Of a stretch of 64,000 nt of DNA, positions 29,231-37,611 are shown in pieces. Location of the stretch: NCBI RefSeq assembly GCF_000389965.1, contig NC_021191.1, positions 5,085,501 through 5,149,500 on the forward strand, in the 5' to 3' direction. Position numbers and translations under genes: made by a program. Numbering within the stretch: position 1 is the first letter of the stretch; every line of letters begins with the position of its first letter. The notes beneath the pieces were generated by a model. That model was given only the letters and a program-made list of their open reading frames with translations, was not told the origin of the DNA and did no database searches. Source of the stretch: Actinoplanes sp. N902-109. Its GTDB lineage: Bacteria; Actinomycetota; Actinomycetes; Mycobacteriales; Micromonosporaceae.

Positions 29231-30477
29231 GCTTGCACGGCCTCGATGACGTCGGCGTCCCGGTCCTCGGGCACACAGCGCAGGTCCAGCAGCAGCCGGC
29301 CGCGTTCCACCCGGCCCAGCACGTGCTGCGCGCGCAGCGGCCCGGCCAGCTCCGGCGGCAGTGCGACCGCCCAGGACTCCAGCTCCAGCTCGGGCGCACC
29401 GCCGCCGCCGACGACGGCCTTGGCCGGCACCAGTTCGCCGCCCACCTTCTGCGCGACCGTCGCGGTGCGCGCCCGCAGCCGGGCGGCGTCCATCCGCAAC
29501 GCCTGCCACGTGGGCGTCTCGGGCCCGGTCAGGGTGGCGTGCAGCGCGGCCAGGGTCAGCTTGTCCACCCGCAACGCCCGCGCCAGCGGATGCCGGCGCA
29601 GCCGGTGCACCAGGTCGCCGGCGCCCAGCAGCAGCCCGGCCTGCGGCCCGCCGAGCAGCTTGTCCCCACTGGCGATGACCAGGTCGGCGCCCTCGCGCAG
29701 GGTGGTCGCGGCGTCCGGTTCGTCGGGCAGCAGCGGGTCGCGGGCGAGCAGCCCGGAGCCGATGTCCGCGACGACCGGCGTGTCCAGCCCGGTCAGCTCA
29801 CCGACGGCCACGGTGCTGGTGAACCCGCGCACGACGAAGTTGGACGGGTGCACCTTGAGGATGAACCCGGTCTGCGGGCCCACCGCGGCGGCGTAGTCGG
29901 CCCGGCTCGTGCGGTTGGTGGTGCCCACCTCGCGCAGCCGCGCACCGGTGGAGACGAGCAGGTCGGGCAGGCGGAAACCGTCGCCGATCTCCACCATCTC
30001 GCCCCGGCTGACGATGATCTCGCGCCCCTGCGCCAGCACCGTCGCGGCCAGCACCAGCGCCGCGGCCCCGTTGTTGACCACGTGCACGTCCCCGGCATCG
30101 GGCACGGCCTGGTGCAGGGCGGCCAGCGCATCGCGACCACGCCGGGCCCGCTTGCCGGTGGCGAGGTCCAGCTCCACGTCGGTGTGCCCGGCTGCCTCGG
30201 CGACGGCCTGCACGGCGGCCTCGCTCAACGCGGCCCGCCCCAGGTTCGTGTGCAGCACCACGCCGGTCGCGTTGAGCACCCGCCGCGTCGCGGGCGGCAG
30301 ACTGCCCAGGGCAACCGCCGCGACCTGCTCGGGCGCGATCTCCCCGGCGCGCGCCCGCTGCTGGGCGGTGGTGACGGCGGCCTTCACGGGGGTACGCCCG
30401 AAGCGCGCGACGGCCGCCGCGAAGCGCTCGTCGGCGAGCAGGGCATCGGTGCGCGGAATCCGCCTGCGTGGGTCCAT
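29221..30477 (-). CDS. selA: L-seryl-tRNA(Sec) selenium transferase SelA
   Basis: This 418-residue PLP enzyme converts Ser-tRNA(Sec) to Sec-tRNA(Sec) using selenophosphate from SelD. The N-terminal helical part has RIPRTDALLAD, and RVLNATGVVLHTNLGRA is the conserved SelA signature. The PLP lysine lies in ASGDKLLGGPQAG, and VADIGSGLL precedes it. Start ATG 30477 lies just after a gap of 35 bases from the acetyltransferase gene end. The stop overlaps the selB start by 10 bases. selD is nearby at 33294-34304, but I did not see a selC tRNA. Confidence 0.96.
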   Translation of the reverse strand: MDPRRRIPRTDALLADERFAAAVARFGRTPVKAAVTTAQQRARAGEIAPEQVAAVALGSLPPATRRVLNATGVVLHTNLGRAALSEAAVQAVAEAAGHTDVELDLATGKRARRGRDALAALHQAVPDAGDVHVVNNGAAALVLAATVLAQGREIIVSRGEMVEIGDGFRLPDLLVSTGARLREVGTTNRTSRADYAAAVGPQTGFILKVHPSNFVVRGFTSTVAVGELTGLDTPVVADIGSGLLARDPLLPDEPDAATTLREGADLVIASGDKLLGGPQAGLLLGAGDLVHRLRRHPLARALRVDKLTLAALHATLTGPETPTWQALRMDAARLRARTATVAQKVGGELVPAKAVVGGGGAPELELESWAVALPPELAGPLRAQHVLGRVERGRLLLDLRCVPEDRDADVIEAVQACR

Positions 30478-30512
30478 GACAGGCTCCAGGTTAGCGCCGG
30501 TTGCCCCCGCGG

Positions 30513-30815
30513 CTATTTCACCTTGCGGTGCTGGCGCACCACGATCGCGTCGAAGTCGTGGTGCTTCTCCAGCCACTCCCCCAGGAACGGGCAGATCGGC
30601 ACCACGGTGCGCCCCTTGGCCTGCGCGTCGGCCATGGCCGCCCGGGCCAGCAGCGAGCCGACCCCGTGACCCTCGACGTCGGGCTCGACCTTGGTGTGGG
30701 TGTAGGCGATGATCGTGCCGCTGAGCTGGTAGGTGATGACGCCGGCCAGGTTCCCGTCGTCGTCCCGCGCCTCGAAGCGCTCTTTGTCCGGCACGTCGGT
30801 AACGGTGAAACTCAC
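30513..30815 (-). CDS. Small GNAT acetyltransferase (COG2388-like)
   Basis: This 100-residue protein is a minimal GNAT domain. VEPDVEGHGVGSLLARAAM contains the pyrophosphate-binding loop in modified form, and VPICPFLGEWLEKH is typical of the YidJ/GTLF3B-like COG2388 group. Members are predicted to acetylate small molecules or proteins, with few known substrates. The GTG at 30815 is chosen because homology starts at SFTVTDVPDKERF; TTGGAT six bases upstream may be a leaderless -10. It is divergent from a small membrane protein and precedes selA by 35 bases on the same strand, so it may be cotranscribed with selAB. Confidence 0.85.
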   Translation of the reverse strand: MSFTVTDVPDKERFEARDDDGNLAGVITYQLSGTIIAYTHTKVEPDVEGHGVGSLLARAAMADAQAKGRTVVPICPFLGEWLEKHHDFDAIVVRQHRKVK

Positions 30816-30861
30816 CCGCTCATCCAACCACGATCGGCCGCGCCTTGAGAGAATGCCTCCC

Positions 30862-31266
30862 ATGAGCGCCACCCGCTCCCCCGCATCCACCGACGACATC
30901 GTGGCGCGAGCCGGGCGCTGGCTGATCGCCAAGGTCTGGCTGGGGTGTGTGCTGTCGGCCGCATGGGCCACCGGTCAGCACTTCGGCTGGCCGCACGCCC
31001 TGCTCACGGTCGCGGCGGTGGTCGGCGCGGTGGCCATGTTCCTGACCGCGCTGTGGCTGCCGGCCTGGACGCTGCACCATCGCCTGGACATCCCGTTCGT
31101 GGACGTGAGCCTGCGCGTCGTCGTGTGGGCCGGGTTGGCGGCATGCGTGCTGTCGCTGTTCGTGAGCTACCCGGCCGTGGGCGCGGTGGCCGGAGCTTTG
31201 CTGCTGCACACGGCCTGGCTGACCGTCCGCCACCGCCTCGAACCGCTCCTGCAGGGCCTGCGCTGA
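30862..31266 (+). CDS. Small hypothetical membrane protein
   Basis: This 134-residue protein has three to four hydrophobic segments (about residues 25-42, 48-70, 82-105 and 106-122), with no motif I recognise. The N-terminus is hydrophilic (SATRSPASTDDIVARAGRW). Codon use is like that of its neighbours. The ATG at 30862 is 46 bases from the divergent acetyltransferase start; no strong ribosome site is seen (CCTCCC lies just before it). The end is 12 bases from the convergent aldolase gene. The function is unknown. Confidence 0.7.
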   Translation: MSATRSPASTDDIVARAGRWLIAKVWLGCVLSAAWATGQHFGWPHALLTVAAVVGAVAMFLTALWLPAWTLHHRLDIPFVDVSLRVVVWAGLAACVLSLFVSYPAVGAVAGALLLHTAWLTVRHRLEPLLQGLR

Positions 31267-31278
31267 GCCCGGATCGCG

Positions 31279-32010
31279 CTATTCCGCTCGCACCTGGTCC
31301 AGGGCGCGCCGGGCGCCGTCGGCCAGCAGCAGCGAATCCGAACTCAGCACGACGTACTGGCAACCCAGATCGCGGAAGCGGCGCCAGGCCTGCGGGGTGG
31401 GCGCGAAGACGCCGACCGTGATCCCCTGGGCGCCGGCCGCTGTCACGACGCGCTCGACGGCGGTCAGGAACGCCCCGGTCTCGAAGTTGCCGGCCTCCCC
31501 CAGCGAGGCACTGAGGTCGTACGGCCCGATGAAGACGCTGTCGATGCCGGGTGTGCGGCAGATGCTCGCCACGTCAGCCACGCCGGCGGCATCTTCGATC
31601 TGCGCGATGACAACGGGTTTGGCGGCGTCCTTCATCGCATCGGCCAGCCCGTAGCCGAGCAGGGTGTTGCGGGACAGCCCCAGGCTGCGCCCGCCCACCG
31701 GTGGGTACTTGGCCCAGCGCACGATGTCCGCGGCGGCCGCGCCGGACTGCACATGCGGCACGACGATCGCGTCGACACCGGTGTCCGCGCCTCGTTTGAC
31801 GGCGACCTCCGACGAGTCCGCCAGCCGGGCCAGCACCGGCACCCGCGCGGCCATGACGTGCTGCACGAGCGTCGTCTCCGTCACCGCGCCATGCTCGAGA
31901 TCCACGAGAAGGAAATCGAACCCGAGCACCGACATCATCTCCGTCAGCGCCGGGGAGTCGATGCCCACGAGCGTTCCCACCCAGCCGGGAAGCGGAACAC
32001 CTGGAGTCAT
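31279..32010 (-). CDS. HpcH/HpaI-type aldolase
   Basis: This 243-residue class II aldolase of the HpcH/HpaI family (as in 2-dehydro-3-deoxyglucarate aldolase) cleaves or forms C-C bonds between pyruvate and an aldehyde. LVDLEHGAV holds the metal-region acid, VVPHVQSGAAAADIV the substrate loop, and AQIEDAAGV and GPYDLSASLG the metal ligands Glu and Asp. Start ATG 32010 overlaps the stop of the upstream FMN oxidase gene (ATGA), and AGGAG lies 6 bases before it. Coupling with a 2-hydroxyacid oxidase suggests that oxidation to a 2-oxoacid precedes aldol chemistry. The substrate is unknown. Confidence 0.88.
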   Translation of the reverse strand: MTPGVPLPGWVGTLVGIDSPALTEMMSVLGFDFLLVDLEHGAVTETTLVQHVMAARVPVLARLADSSEVAVKRGADTGVDAIVVPHVQSGAAAADIVRWAKYPPVGGRSLGLSRNTLLGYGLADAMKDAAKPVVIAQIEDAAGVADVASICRTPGIDSVFIGPYDLSASLGEAGNFETGAFLTAVERVVTAAGAQGITVGVFAPTPQAWRRFRDLGCQYVVLSSDSLLLADGARRALDQVRAE

Positions 32011-33290
32011 CCGGAGCTCCTGGCCGGGCACAACCGCTCGCGGGTGATCGACGTGAGGTCGGGGGTGCCGGTGAGGGCCATGGTGAGGTCGAGCTCGGCC
32101 ACGATGTTGCGGATGACGTCCTCGACGCCGGACTGGCCGGCCAGCGCCAGGCCGTAGAGGTACGGCCGGCCGAGCAGCACCGCGTCCGCGCCGAGGGCCA
32201 GGGCGGTGAAGACGTCGGCGCCGGACCGGATGCCGCTGTCGAACAGCAGGGCCGGGCCGGCGCCGAGGGCGTCGCGGATGGTGACCAGGGCGTCGAGCGC
32301 GGCGATCGCGTTGTCGACCTGGCGCCCGCCGTGGTTGGAGACCACCACGGCATCGGCGCCCAGGTCGAAGGCGCGGCGGGCGTCGTCGGGGTGCAGGATT
32401 CCCTTCAGGACGACGGGCAGCCGGGTCCGCGCCCGCAGCGTGGCCAGGTGGTCCCAGCTCAGCCCGGGGTTGGAGTAGATGTCGAGGAAGGTCTCGACCG
32501 CGGCGCGCGGCACCGGTGAGCGCACGTTGTCCCAGAACCCGCCGGGGTGGTTGCGGCTCATCGCCAGCAGCGTGCGCACCGCCCCCGGGGTCACCTCGGG
32601 CCGGGCCGCCGGGGTGCGCAGCCGCTCGGCGACGATCTGCTGGAAGCGCGGGTCCGAGGTGTACTGGGCGATGCCGATACCCCGGCTGAACGGCAGCGAG
32701 CCGAGGTTGAGATCACGCGGCCGCCAGCCCAGCACCGTGGTGTCCAGGGTGACCACCAGCGCCCCGGCACCGGCCGCCTCGGCCCGCGCGATGAAGCTGT
32801 CGACCAGCTGCTCGTCCTTGCTCCAGTACAGCTGGAACCACCGCGCCGCGTCGCCCATCGCCGCCGCGCACTCCTCCATCGGGCTGCATCCCTGACTGGA
32901 GAAGATGTACGGCACACCGGTCGCCGCCGCGGCCCGGGCGATGTGCAGGTCGCTGTCCGCGGCCACGAGTTCACCGGCTCCCACCGGGGCCAGCAGCAGC
33001 GGTGCCGGGAGCCGCCGGCCCAGCACCTCGGTCGTCAGGTCGCGTGCTGCCACGCCGGCCGCCATCCGCGGCACGATCGCCCACCGGTCGAACGCCGCCC
33101 GGTTGCGCCGCACGGTGCGCCCCGCCCCGGCGCCCCCGGCCACGTATGCCCAGGCCTGGGCGCTGCTGACCCGCCGCGCGCGGCGTTCCAGCTCGGCGGG
33201 GTCGGTGGGCACCACGGGCCGGCGCCCCAGCACACCCTGGCGGAAGATGGTGTTCAGGCGGGCGATACCGGCGCCCGGCGGGGCGGGCAT
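32007..33290 (-). CDS. FMN 2-hydroxyacid oxidase (lactate 2-monooxygenase-like)
   Basis: This 427-residue TIM-barrel flavoprotein belongs to the family of lactate monooxygenase, glycolate oxidase and mandelate dehydrogenase. The catalytic base lies in VVVSNHGGRQVDNAIA. LLFDSGIRSGADVFTALALG forms the FMN-phosphate site, and VVLKGILHPDDA carries the Lys that stabilises the flavin. Length and the N-terminal AYVAGGAGAGRTVRRNRAAF are closer to lactate 2-monooxygenase than to LldD. It starts 3 bases after the selD stop and overlaps the aldolase start by 4 bases, forming one operon. Lactate or another alpha-hydroxyacid could be the substrate. Confidence 0.88.
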   Translation of the reverse strand: MPAPPGAGIARLNTIFRQGVLGRRPVVPTDPAELERRARRVSSAQAWAYVAGGAGAGRTVRRNRAAFDRWAIVPRMAAGVAARDLTTEVLGRRLPAPLLLAPVGAGELVAADSDLHIARAAAATGVPYIFSSQGCSPMEECAAAMGDAARWFQLYWSKDEQLVDSFIARAEAAGAGALVVTLDTTVLGWRPRDLNLGSLPFSRGIGIAQYTSDPRFQQIVAERLRTPAARPEVTPGAVRTLLAMSRNHPGGFWDNVRSPVPRAAVETFLDIYSNPGLSWDHLATLRARTRLPVVLKGILHPDDARRAFDLGADAVVVSNHGGRQVDNAIAALDALVTIRDALGAGPALLFDSGIRSGADVFTALALGADAVLLGRPYLYGLALAGQSGVEDVIRNIVAELDLTMALTGTPDLTSITRERLCPARSSG

Positions 33291-33293
33291 GGC

Positions 33294-34304
33294 TCAGCGC
33301 ACCTCGAGCGTCACGCCGTCGGAGCGGCCCGCGACCAGCTCACCGATGACCGGGTGACCCGGGATCTCCCCGGCGATCAGCAGGCCGCCGGAGGTCTGCG
33401 CGTCGGCCAGCAGCAGCAACTCGTCCTCGGCGACGGGGCCGGCGTCGAGCTGGGGCCGTACCCAGTCGAGGTTGCGCCTGGTCCCGCCGCTGACGAAACC
33501 GTCAGCCAGCGCCTGGCGCGCGCCATCGAGATACGGTACGGCGGCCGCGTCGACCCGGGCGGTCACGCCGCTCGCCCGGGCGAGCTTGTGCAGGTGACCG
33601 AGCAGCCCGAAGCCTGTCACATCGGTGGCGCACACCGCCCCGGCGGTCAGCGCGGCCTCGGACGCGGCCCGGTTGAGCTGGGTCATCGCCGCCACCGCCT
33701 GCGGGAACACCTCGCCGGTGGACTTGTGGCGGCTGTTGAGCACGCCGAGGCCCAGCGGCTTGGTCAGGGTCAGCGGCACGCCGGCCACGCCCGCGTCGTT
33801 GCGCAGCAGCTTCGCCGGGTCGGCGATCCCGGTGACCGCCATGCCGTACTTGGGTTCCGGGTCGTCGACGCTGTGCCCGCCCGCGACGTGACAGCCGGCC
33901 TCCCGGGCCACCTCGAGCCCGCCCCGCAGCACCTCGGCCGCCAGCTCCATCGGCAGCAGGTCCCGCGGCCACGCCAGCAGGTTCACCCCGACGACGGGCA
34001 CGCCGCCCATCGCGTACACGTCGGAGAGTGCGTTGGCCACGGCGATGCGGCCCCAGTCGTACGCATCGTCGACCACCGGGGTGAAGAAGTCGGCGGTGGC
34101 GACCACGGCCGTGCCCGCAGCCAGCCGGACCACCGCGGCATCGTCCCCGTCGTCGAGCCCGACGAGCAGCTCCCCGGGCCCCTGCGGCGCGTTGCCACCG
34201 GTCAGCCCGGCCACCACCGCCTCCAGCTCACCGGGCGGGATCTTGCAGGCACAGCCCCCGCCGTGCGCATAACTGGTGAGCCGTCGCATCTCCGTAGCAG
34301 TCAC
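33294..34304 (-). CDS. selD: Selenide, water dikinase SelD
   Basis: This 336-residue AIR-synthase-like enzyme makes selenophosphate from selenide and ATP, feeding SelA. The active-site motif reads HGGGCACKIPPGEL: the catalytic position is Cys, not Sec, and the more usual GGGCGC has Ala for Gly. GDDAAVVRL and CATDVTGFGLLGHL are nucleotide-binding segments, and the end has TSGGLLIA. Start GTG 34304 is used, since the in-frame ATG six codons later abuts its own purine run. It lies 49 bases past ribA and 3 bases before an oxidase gene, so selenium supply may be co-expressed with these. selA/selB are on the same strand 3 kb away. Confidence 0.94.
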   Translation of the reverse strand: MTATEMRRLTSYAHGGGCACKIPPGELEAVVAGLTGGNAPQGPGELLVGLDDGDDAAVVRLAAGTAVVATADFFTPVVDDAYDWGRIAVANALSDVYAMGGVPVVGVNLLAWPRDLLPMELAAEVLRGGLEVAREAGCHVAGGHSVDDPEPKYGMAVTGIADPAKLLRNDAGVAGVPLTLTKPLGLGVLNSRHKSTGEVFPQAVAAMTQLNRAASEAALTAGAVCATDVTGFGLLGHLHKLARASGVTARVDAAAVPYLDGARQALADGFVSGGTRRNLDWVRPQLDAGPVAEDELLLLADAQTSGGLLIAGEIPGHPVIGELVAGRSDGVTLEVR

Positions 34305-34353
34305 ACCAGCCACTCTTGCACGCCCGACCGGCACCTGCCGCCCAGGCGCCCGG

Positions 34354-34971
34354 TCACAGCCCCGGAATGTCGAGGGTGTGCGAGGTGTGCGTGGCCTTCG
34401 TGGCGAGATAGCGCAGGTTGGCCGGCGACAGGTGCACGCCGGTCGGGATGCGCTCCTTGACCTCGATGCCATGGGCCTGGAGCTGGGCCGCCTTGTCCGG
34501 GTTGTTGCTGAGCAGGCGGACCTTCTCGGCGCCGAGCGCCAGCAGCATCTGGGCGGCGGCGGTGTAGTCGCGTTCGTCCTCGCCGCGGCCCAGGGCCACA
34601 TTGGCCTCGTAGGTGTCGAGGCCGGCATCCTGCAGGGCGTAGGCGTCGAGCTTGGCGTACAGGCCGATGCCCCGGCCCTCCTGGCGCAGGTACAGCAGGT
34701 AGCCGCCGGCGTCGGTGATCTGTTCGACGGCCTCGCGCAGCTGGGGGCCGCAGTCGCAGCGCTGCGAGCCGAAGACGTCGCCGGTCATGCATTCCGAGTG
34801 CGGGCGCACCAGGGGCACCGTGCCCTCCTGCACCTCACCGAGCGCGAGGGCGAGGTGCTCCTTGCCGTCCGCCAGCCCGGTGAAGGTGTGCACGCGGGCG
34901 GTGGTGGTGTAGCCGTCGCCGAAGCGCAGCGGGACCGTGACTCGCGTGCGAACCGCAACTCCGCCGTTCAC
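34354..34971 (-). CDS. ribA: GTP cyclohydrolase II (RibA-type)
   Basis: This 205-residue enzyme opens the imidazole ring of GTP. Zinc cysteines are in CMTGDVFGSQRCDCG, the GTP-binding RQEGRGIGL motif follows, and the Tyr of LLYLRQEGR, which in canonical enzymes supports full conversion with formate release, is kept. There is no DHBP-synthase domain, unlike bifunctional RibBA. The GTG at 34971 overlaps the stop of the upstream RibD-like gene (GTGA) and GGAGGT lies 5 bases before it. No ribB, ribE or ribH is near and no FMN riboswitch is visible, so this copy probably serves a pathway other than primary riboflavin synthesis. From memory, Streptomyces species carry several paralogues with differing products. 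Confidence 0.92.
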   Translation of the reverse strand: MNGGVAVRTRVTVPLRFGDGYTTTARVHTFTGLADGKEHLALALGEVQEGTVPLVRPHSECMTGDVFGSQRCDCGPQLREAVEQITDAGGYLLYLRQEGRGIGLYAKLDAYALQDAGLDTYEANVALGRGEDERDYTAAAQMLLALGAEKVRLLSNNPDKAAQLQAHGIEVKERIPTGVHLSPANLRYLATKATHTSHTLDIPGL

Positions 34972-35711
34972 GAAAGACCTCCCGGGTAGCGGCTGGACAG
35001 GGCGTAACGCAGCAGCACGACATCGCCGATCTGACGGACCTCGGTCAGGTCGGCGCGCCGCTGCGGGCCCCACGGGAAAGCGCCGTCGCCGACGAACCGG
35101 GGGGCCGCGGAGTCGCCGACGAAGAACGGCGCGACCACCAGGTGCAGTTCGTCGGCGAGCCCGGCGGTGAGGAACTGGGTGTGCATCGAGCCGCCGCCCT
35201 CGACCATCAGCCGGCGCACCCCGCGGGCGGCCAGGTCGGCGGTGACCCGGCGCAGGTCGACCGGGTCTCCGCCGTCGACGACGGTGGCTGTGCGGGCGAG
35301 TCTGGCCCGGGCGGCGGCCAGCGCCGGGGTGGCGCAGTAGACCAGCTTGGGCGCCTCGCCGAGGGTGAAGAAGCGGGCCTGCGGGTCCAGGTCGCAGCTG
35401 CCGGTGATGGTGACCTTGACGGGGTCGGGGCAGTCGCCGCGGGCCAGCCGCTCCTTGCGCCGGGTCTCGTCGCGCACCAGCAGCCGCGGGTTGTCCCGGC
35501 GCACCGTGGTCGCGCCGACCAGGATGGCGTCGCAGCCGGCCCGGACCTCGTCGACCCGGTCGAAGTCGGCGTCGTTGGACAGCAGCAGCCGTTCGCCGCC
35601 CACCGTGTCGACGTAACCGTCGAGCGACATGCCGCAGCTCAGCAGCACGTACGGGCGATCTTTCACATTCTCAACATAGACCGGGCCGGTCGTTACGGCA
35701 CCCTCAGGCAC
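34968..35711 (-). CDS. Stand-alone RibD C-terminal reductase domain protein
   Basis: This 247-residue protein is a dihydrofolate-reductase-fold pyrimidine reductase. RPYVLLSCGMSLDGYVD, ILVGATTVRRDNPRL, and GVRRLMVEGGGSMHTQFL are the RibD_C motifs for NADPH and substrate. The N-terminal deaminase of bifunctional RibD is missing. It would reduce the ribosyl side chain of the GTP cyclohydrolase product to a ribityl chain, as the archaeal and fungal reductases do before deamination. Its stop overlaps ribA by 4 bases. GTG 35711 overlaps the upstream membrane gene's stop, but GTG 35666 (just before KDRPYVLL) is an equally possible start. Confidence 0.9.
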   Translation of the reverse strand: MPEGAVTTGPVYVENVKDRPYVLLSCGMSLDGYVDTVGGERLLLSNDADFDRVDEVRAGCDAILVGATTVRRDNPRLLVRDETRRKERLARGDCPDPVKVTITGSCDLDPQARFFTLGEAPKLVYCATPALAAARARLARTATVVDGGDPVDLRRVTADLAARGVRRLMVEGGGSMHTQFLTAGLADELHLVVAPFFVGDSAAPRFVGDGAFPWGPQRRADLTEVRQIGDVVLLRYALSSRYPGGLS

Positions 35712-36759
35712 CGCTGCCGACCAGCTGGCGCACCGGGAGCGTGGCCGGGGTCGCGGGCCGGGCCACAGGCAGGACGGGCACGATGGTCAGCAGCGCCGGG
35801 GCCGGGGAGATCTGGACCACAGCGCGGGTGCGGGCCGGCCGGATCGCGCGGCGCACGATCACGACCAGGCCGGGCAGCGCGGCGACAAAGGCGAACAGCC
35901 CGTAGATCACCGCGATGGTCAGGCCCTGGCTCGCGCTGAGCCCGGCCGCGCCGAACGCCCACGCGGTCACCGCCTCGCGCGGGCCGTAGCCACCGACGTT
36001 CACCGGGAGCGTCATCGCCAGCAGCGCGAGCAGCATCAGCGGAGCCAGCTCGAGCACCGAGGCGTCGGAGCCGGCGGCGCGGGCGGCCACCACGAACGTG
36101 GCGAGATGACCGGCCAGCACCACGGTGGAGGCCAGCACGATGCCCGGCCAGTTGCGGCGGGCCAGCAGACCCTCGCGTACCTCGGTGACCGCAGTGGACA
36201 GACCCCGCGCCCAGCGCGACGCCCCGGTGCGCAGCTTGCCCACCGCCAGGACCAGCAGCAGTGCGACCACCGCGACGGCCGCAGCCGAGCCGCCCACCGC
36301 CGTGGCGTGCGCGTGCAGGTGGGTCAGCACCGGCGACGGCACGGTCAGCAGCACCGCCAGCCCGACGGTGACCAGCACGACCTGACCGGCGGTGCGTTCC
36401 AGCACCACGGCCCGCACGCTCTTGCCGACATCGCCGCCGTCGCGGCCGTGCTGCACCGCGCGGTCCACGTCGCCGAGGATGCCGCCGGGCAGCGCAGCGT
36501 TGATGAACAGCGCCTTGTAGTAGTCGGCGACCGCCCCGCGCAGCGACAGCCGCAGCCCGAGCCCCCGGGCCACCAGGCACCAGCGCCAGGCGCTGAACAC
36601 CGTGGTGGCCACGCCGATCGCGAACGCGACGGTCAGGGTGGGCGCGTCGATGAGCCGCAGCCCGTCGAGGAACGCGCCGGTGCCGAGGCGCCACAGCAGT
36701 ACGGCGAGAATCGCCACCCCGCCGAGCACCCGCACCCACGCCCAGATCGATCGGTTCAT
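35704..36759 (-). CDS. YbhN/UPF0104 membrane protein (LPG synthase TM-like)
   Basis: This 351-residue integral membrane protein belongs to the lysylphosphatidylglycerol-synthase transmembrane/YbhN superfamily. About eight helices are evident. The family segments YYKALFINAALPGGILGDVD and LPVNVGGYGPREAV are present. The soluble aminoacyl-transferase domain of MprF is absent, so it is not an aminoacyl-PG synthase. Relatives are thought to flip or move lipids and lipid-linked molecules. In this cluster, next to a glycosyltransferase and a pterin-like pathway, it may translocate the lipid-linked product; this is inference. The stop overlaps the RibD-like gene's first possible start. Confidence 0.85.
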   Translation of the reverse strand: MNRSIWAWVRVLGGVAILAVLLWRLGTGAFLDGLRLIDAPTLTVAFAIGVATTVFSAWRWCLVARGLGLRLSLRGAVADYYKALFINAALPGGILGDVDRAVQHGRDGGDVGKSVRAVVLERTAGQVVLVTVGLAVLLTVPSPVLTHLHAHATAVGGSAAAVAVVALLLVLAVGKLRTGASRWARGLSTAVTEVREGLLARRNWPGIVLASTVVLAGHLATFVVAARAAGSDASVLELAPLMLLALLAMTLPVNVGGYGPREAVTAWAFGAAGLSASQGLTIAVIYGLFAFVAALPGLVVIVRRAIRPARTRAVVQISPAPALLTIVPVLPVARPATPATLPVRQLVGSGA

Positions 36760-36816
36760 CGTGCCGCCTTCCCGTAGCCGTTCTGTCTCCCATACGGCTG
36801 CGGGGTGCCGACCGGT

Positions 36817-37611
36817 TCAGTCTTTCTGCGCGAAAAGATCTTGGTGCCCGACCAGCACGGTCAGCTCACCCGCGCCGGCAGCCGCCGAACGCGCCGCCAG
36901 ATAGCCCTCCAGCTGCAGGTCAGGGCGCTGTTCGGCGGCCGCACCGACCCACCCGCGCAGCCACTCCACCAGCAGCGGGCGCTGTTCCGGACCCAGCTGC
37001 CACGGGCTCGGCCGGGTGGTCACGCTCGCGCCGGCCTTGGCGAACGCCTCCGCGGTGGCCCCGACCGCCTCCGGCCCGAGCAGCCAGCGGTCCCCGGCCT
37101 GCCGCCGCTGATGATCGTTGAAAGCCGTCATGACCTGCTCGTCCAGCGGGTGCGGCGGGTCCAGCGTGACCTCGCCCGCCACCGACAGCGTGAACAGCGC
37201 GGGCGTACCGGTCGCCACGCACAGATCGGCCAGCGCGGTCACCTCGTCGGCCGTGAACAGATCCAGCAGCGCCGAGCACGTGACCAGCGACACCCCGGCG
37301 AGGTGTTCCTCGGTCAGGTCGGCCACGTCCAGCTGTGCGGTCTCCGCGCTCACCCCGGCGGGCAAGTGCGCTTGCGCGTACGAAAGGAGCACCGGGTCCC
37401 GGTCCTGCAGGATCCAGTGCTGCGGCCCGGGCAGCCGGGGAGCGAGCCACCGCCCCATCGACCCCGTGCCACAGCCCAGGTCCCGCACCACGATCCGCCC
37501 GTCGTAACGGGGCAACCCGGCCTGATCGGCCAGCTCGGTCGAGCGCGCGGCCGCGTCGGCGGGCTCCCGCAGCAGCAACCAGTCGGTGCTGAACTCTCCG
37601 CCCTCGCTCAT
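36817..37611 (-). CDS. Class I SAM-dependent methyltransferase
   Basis: This 264-residue soluble methyltransferase has motif I RDLGCGTGSMGRWLAPRL, an acidic strand LQDRDPVLL, and a motif-II-like LVTCSALLDLFT. The C-terminal part is rich in Trp and Leu with no extra domain. AGGAAACC lies just before the ATG at 37611, which overlaps the stop of the glycosyltransferase gene (ATGA). This coupling puts it in the same pathway. An O- or N-methylation of a glycosylated pyrimidine or pterin is the natural guess. The acceptor cannot be read from sequence. Confidence 0.88.
   Translation of the reverse strand: MSEGGEFSTDWLLLREPADAAARSTELADQAGLPRYDGRIVVRDLGCGTGSMGRWLAPRLPGPQHWILQDRDPVLLSYAQAHLPAGVSAETAQLDVADLTEEHLAGVSLVTCSALLDLFTADEVTALADLCVATGTPALFTLSVAGEVTLDPPHPLDEQVMTAFNDHQRRQAGDRWLLGPEAVGATAEAFAKAGASVTTRPSPWQLGPEQRPLLVEWLRGWVGAAAEQRPDLQLEGYLAARSAAAGAGELTVLVGHQDLFAQKD

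Noticed and set aside
27482..34304. A selC tRNA(Sec) gene near selA, selB and selD
   Set aside because: I looked in the short intergenic spaces for a long tRNA with a TCA anticodon and found none; every gap is under 60 bases.
34354..35711. Riboflavin operon
   Set aside because: Only GTP cyclohydrolase II and a reductase domain are present; the deaminase, DHBP, lumazine and riboflavin synthase genes and an FMN riboswitch are missing.
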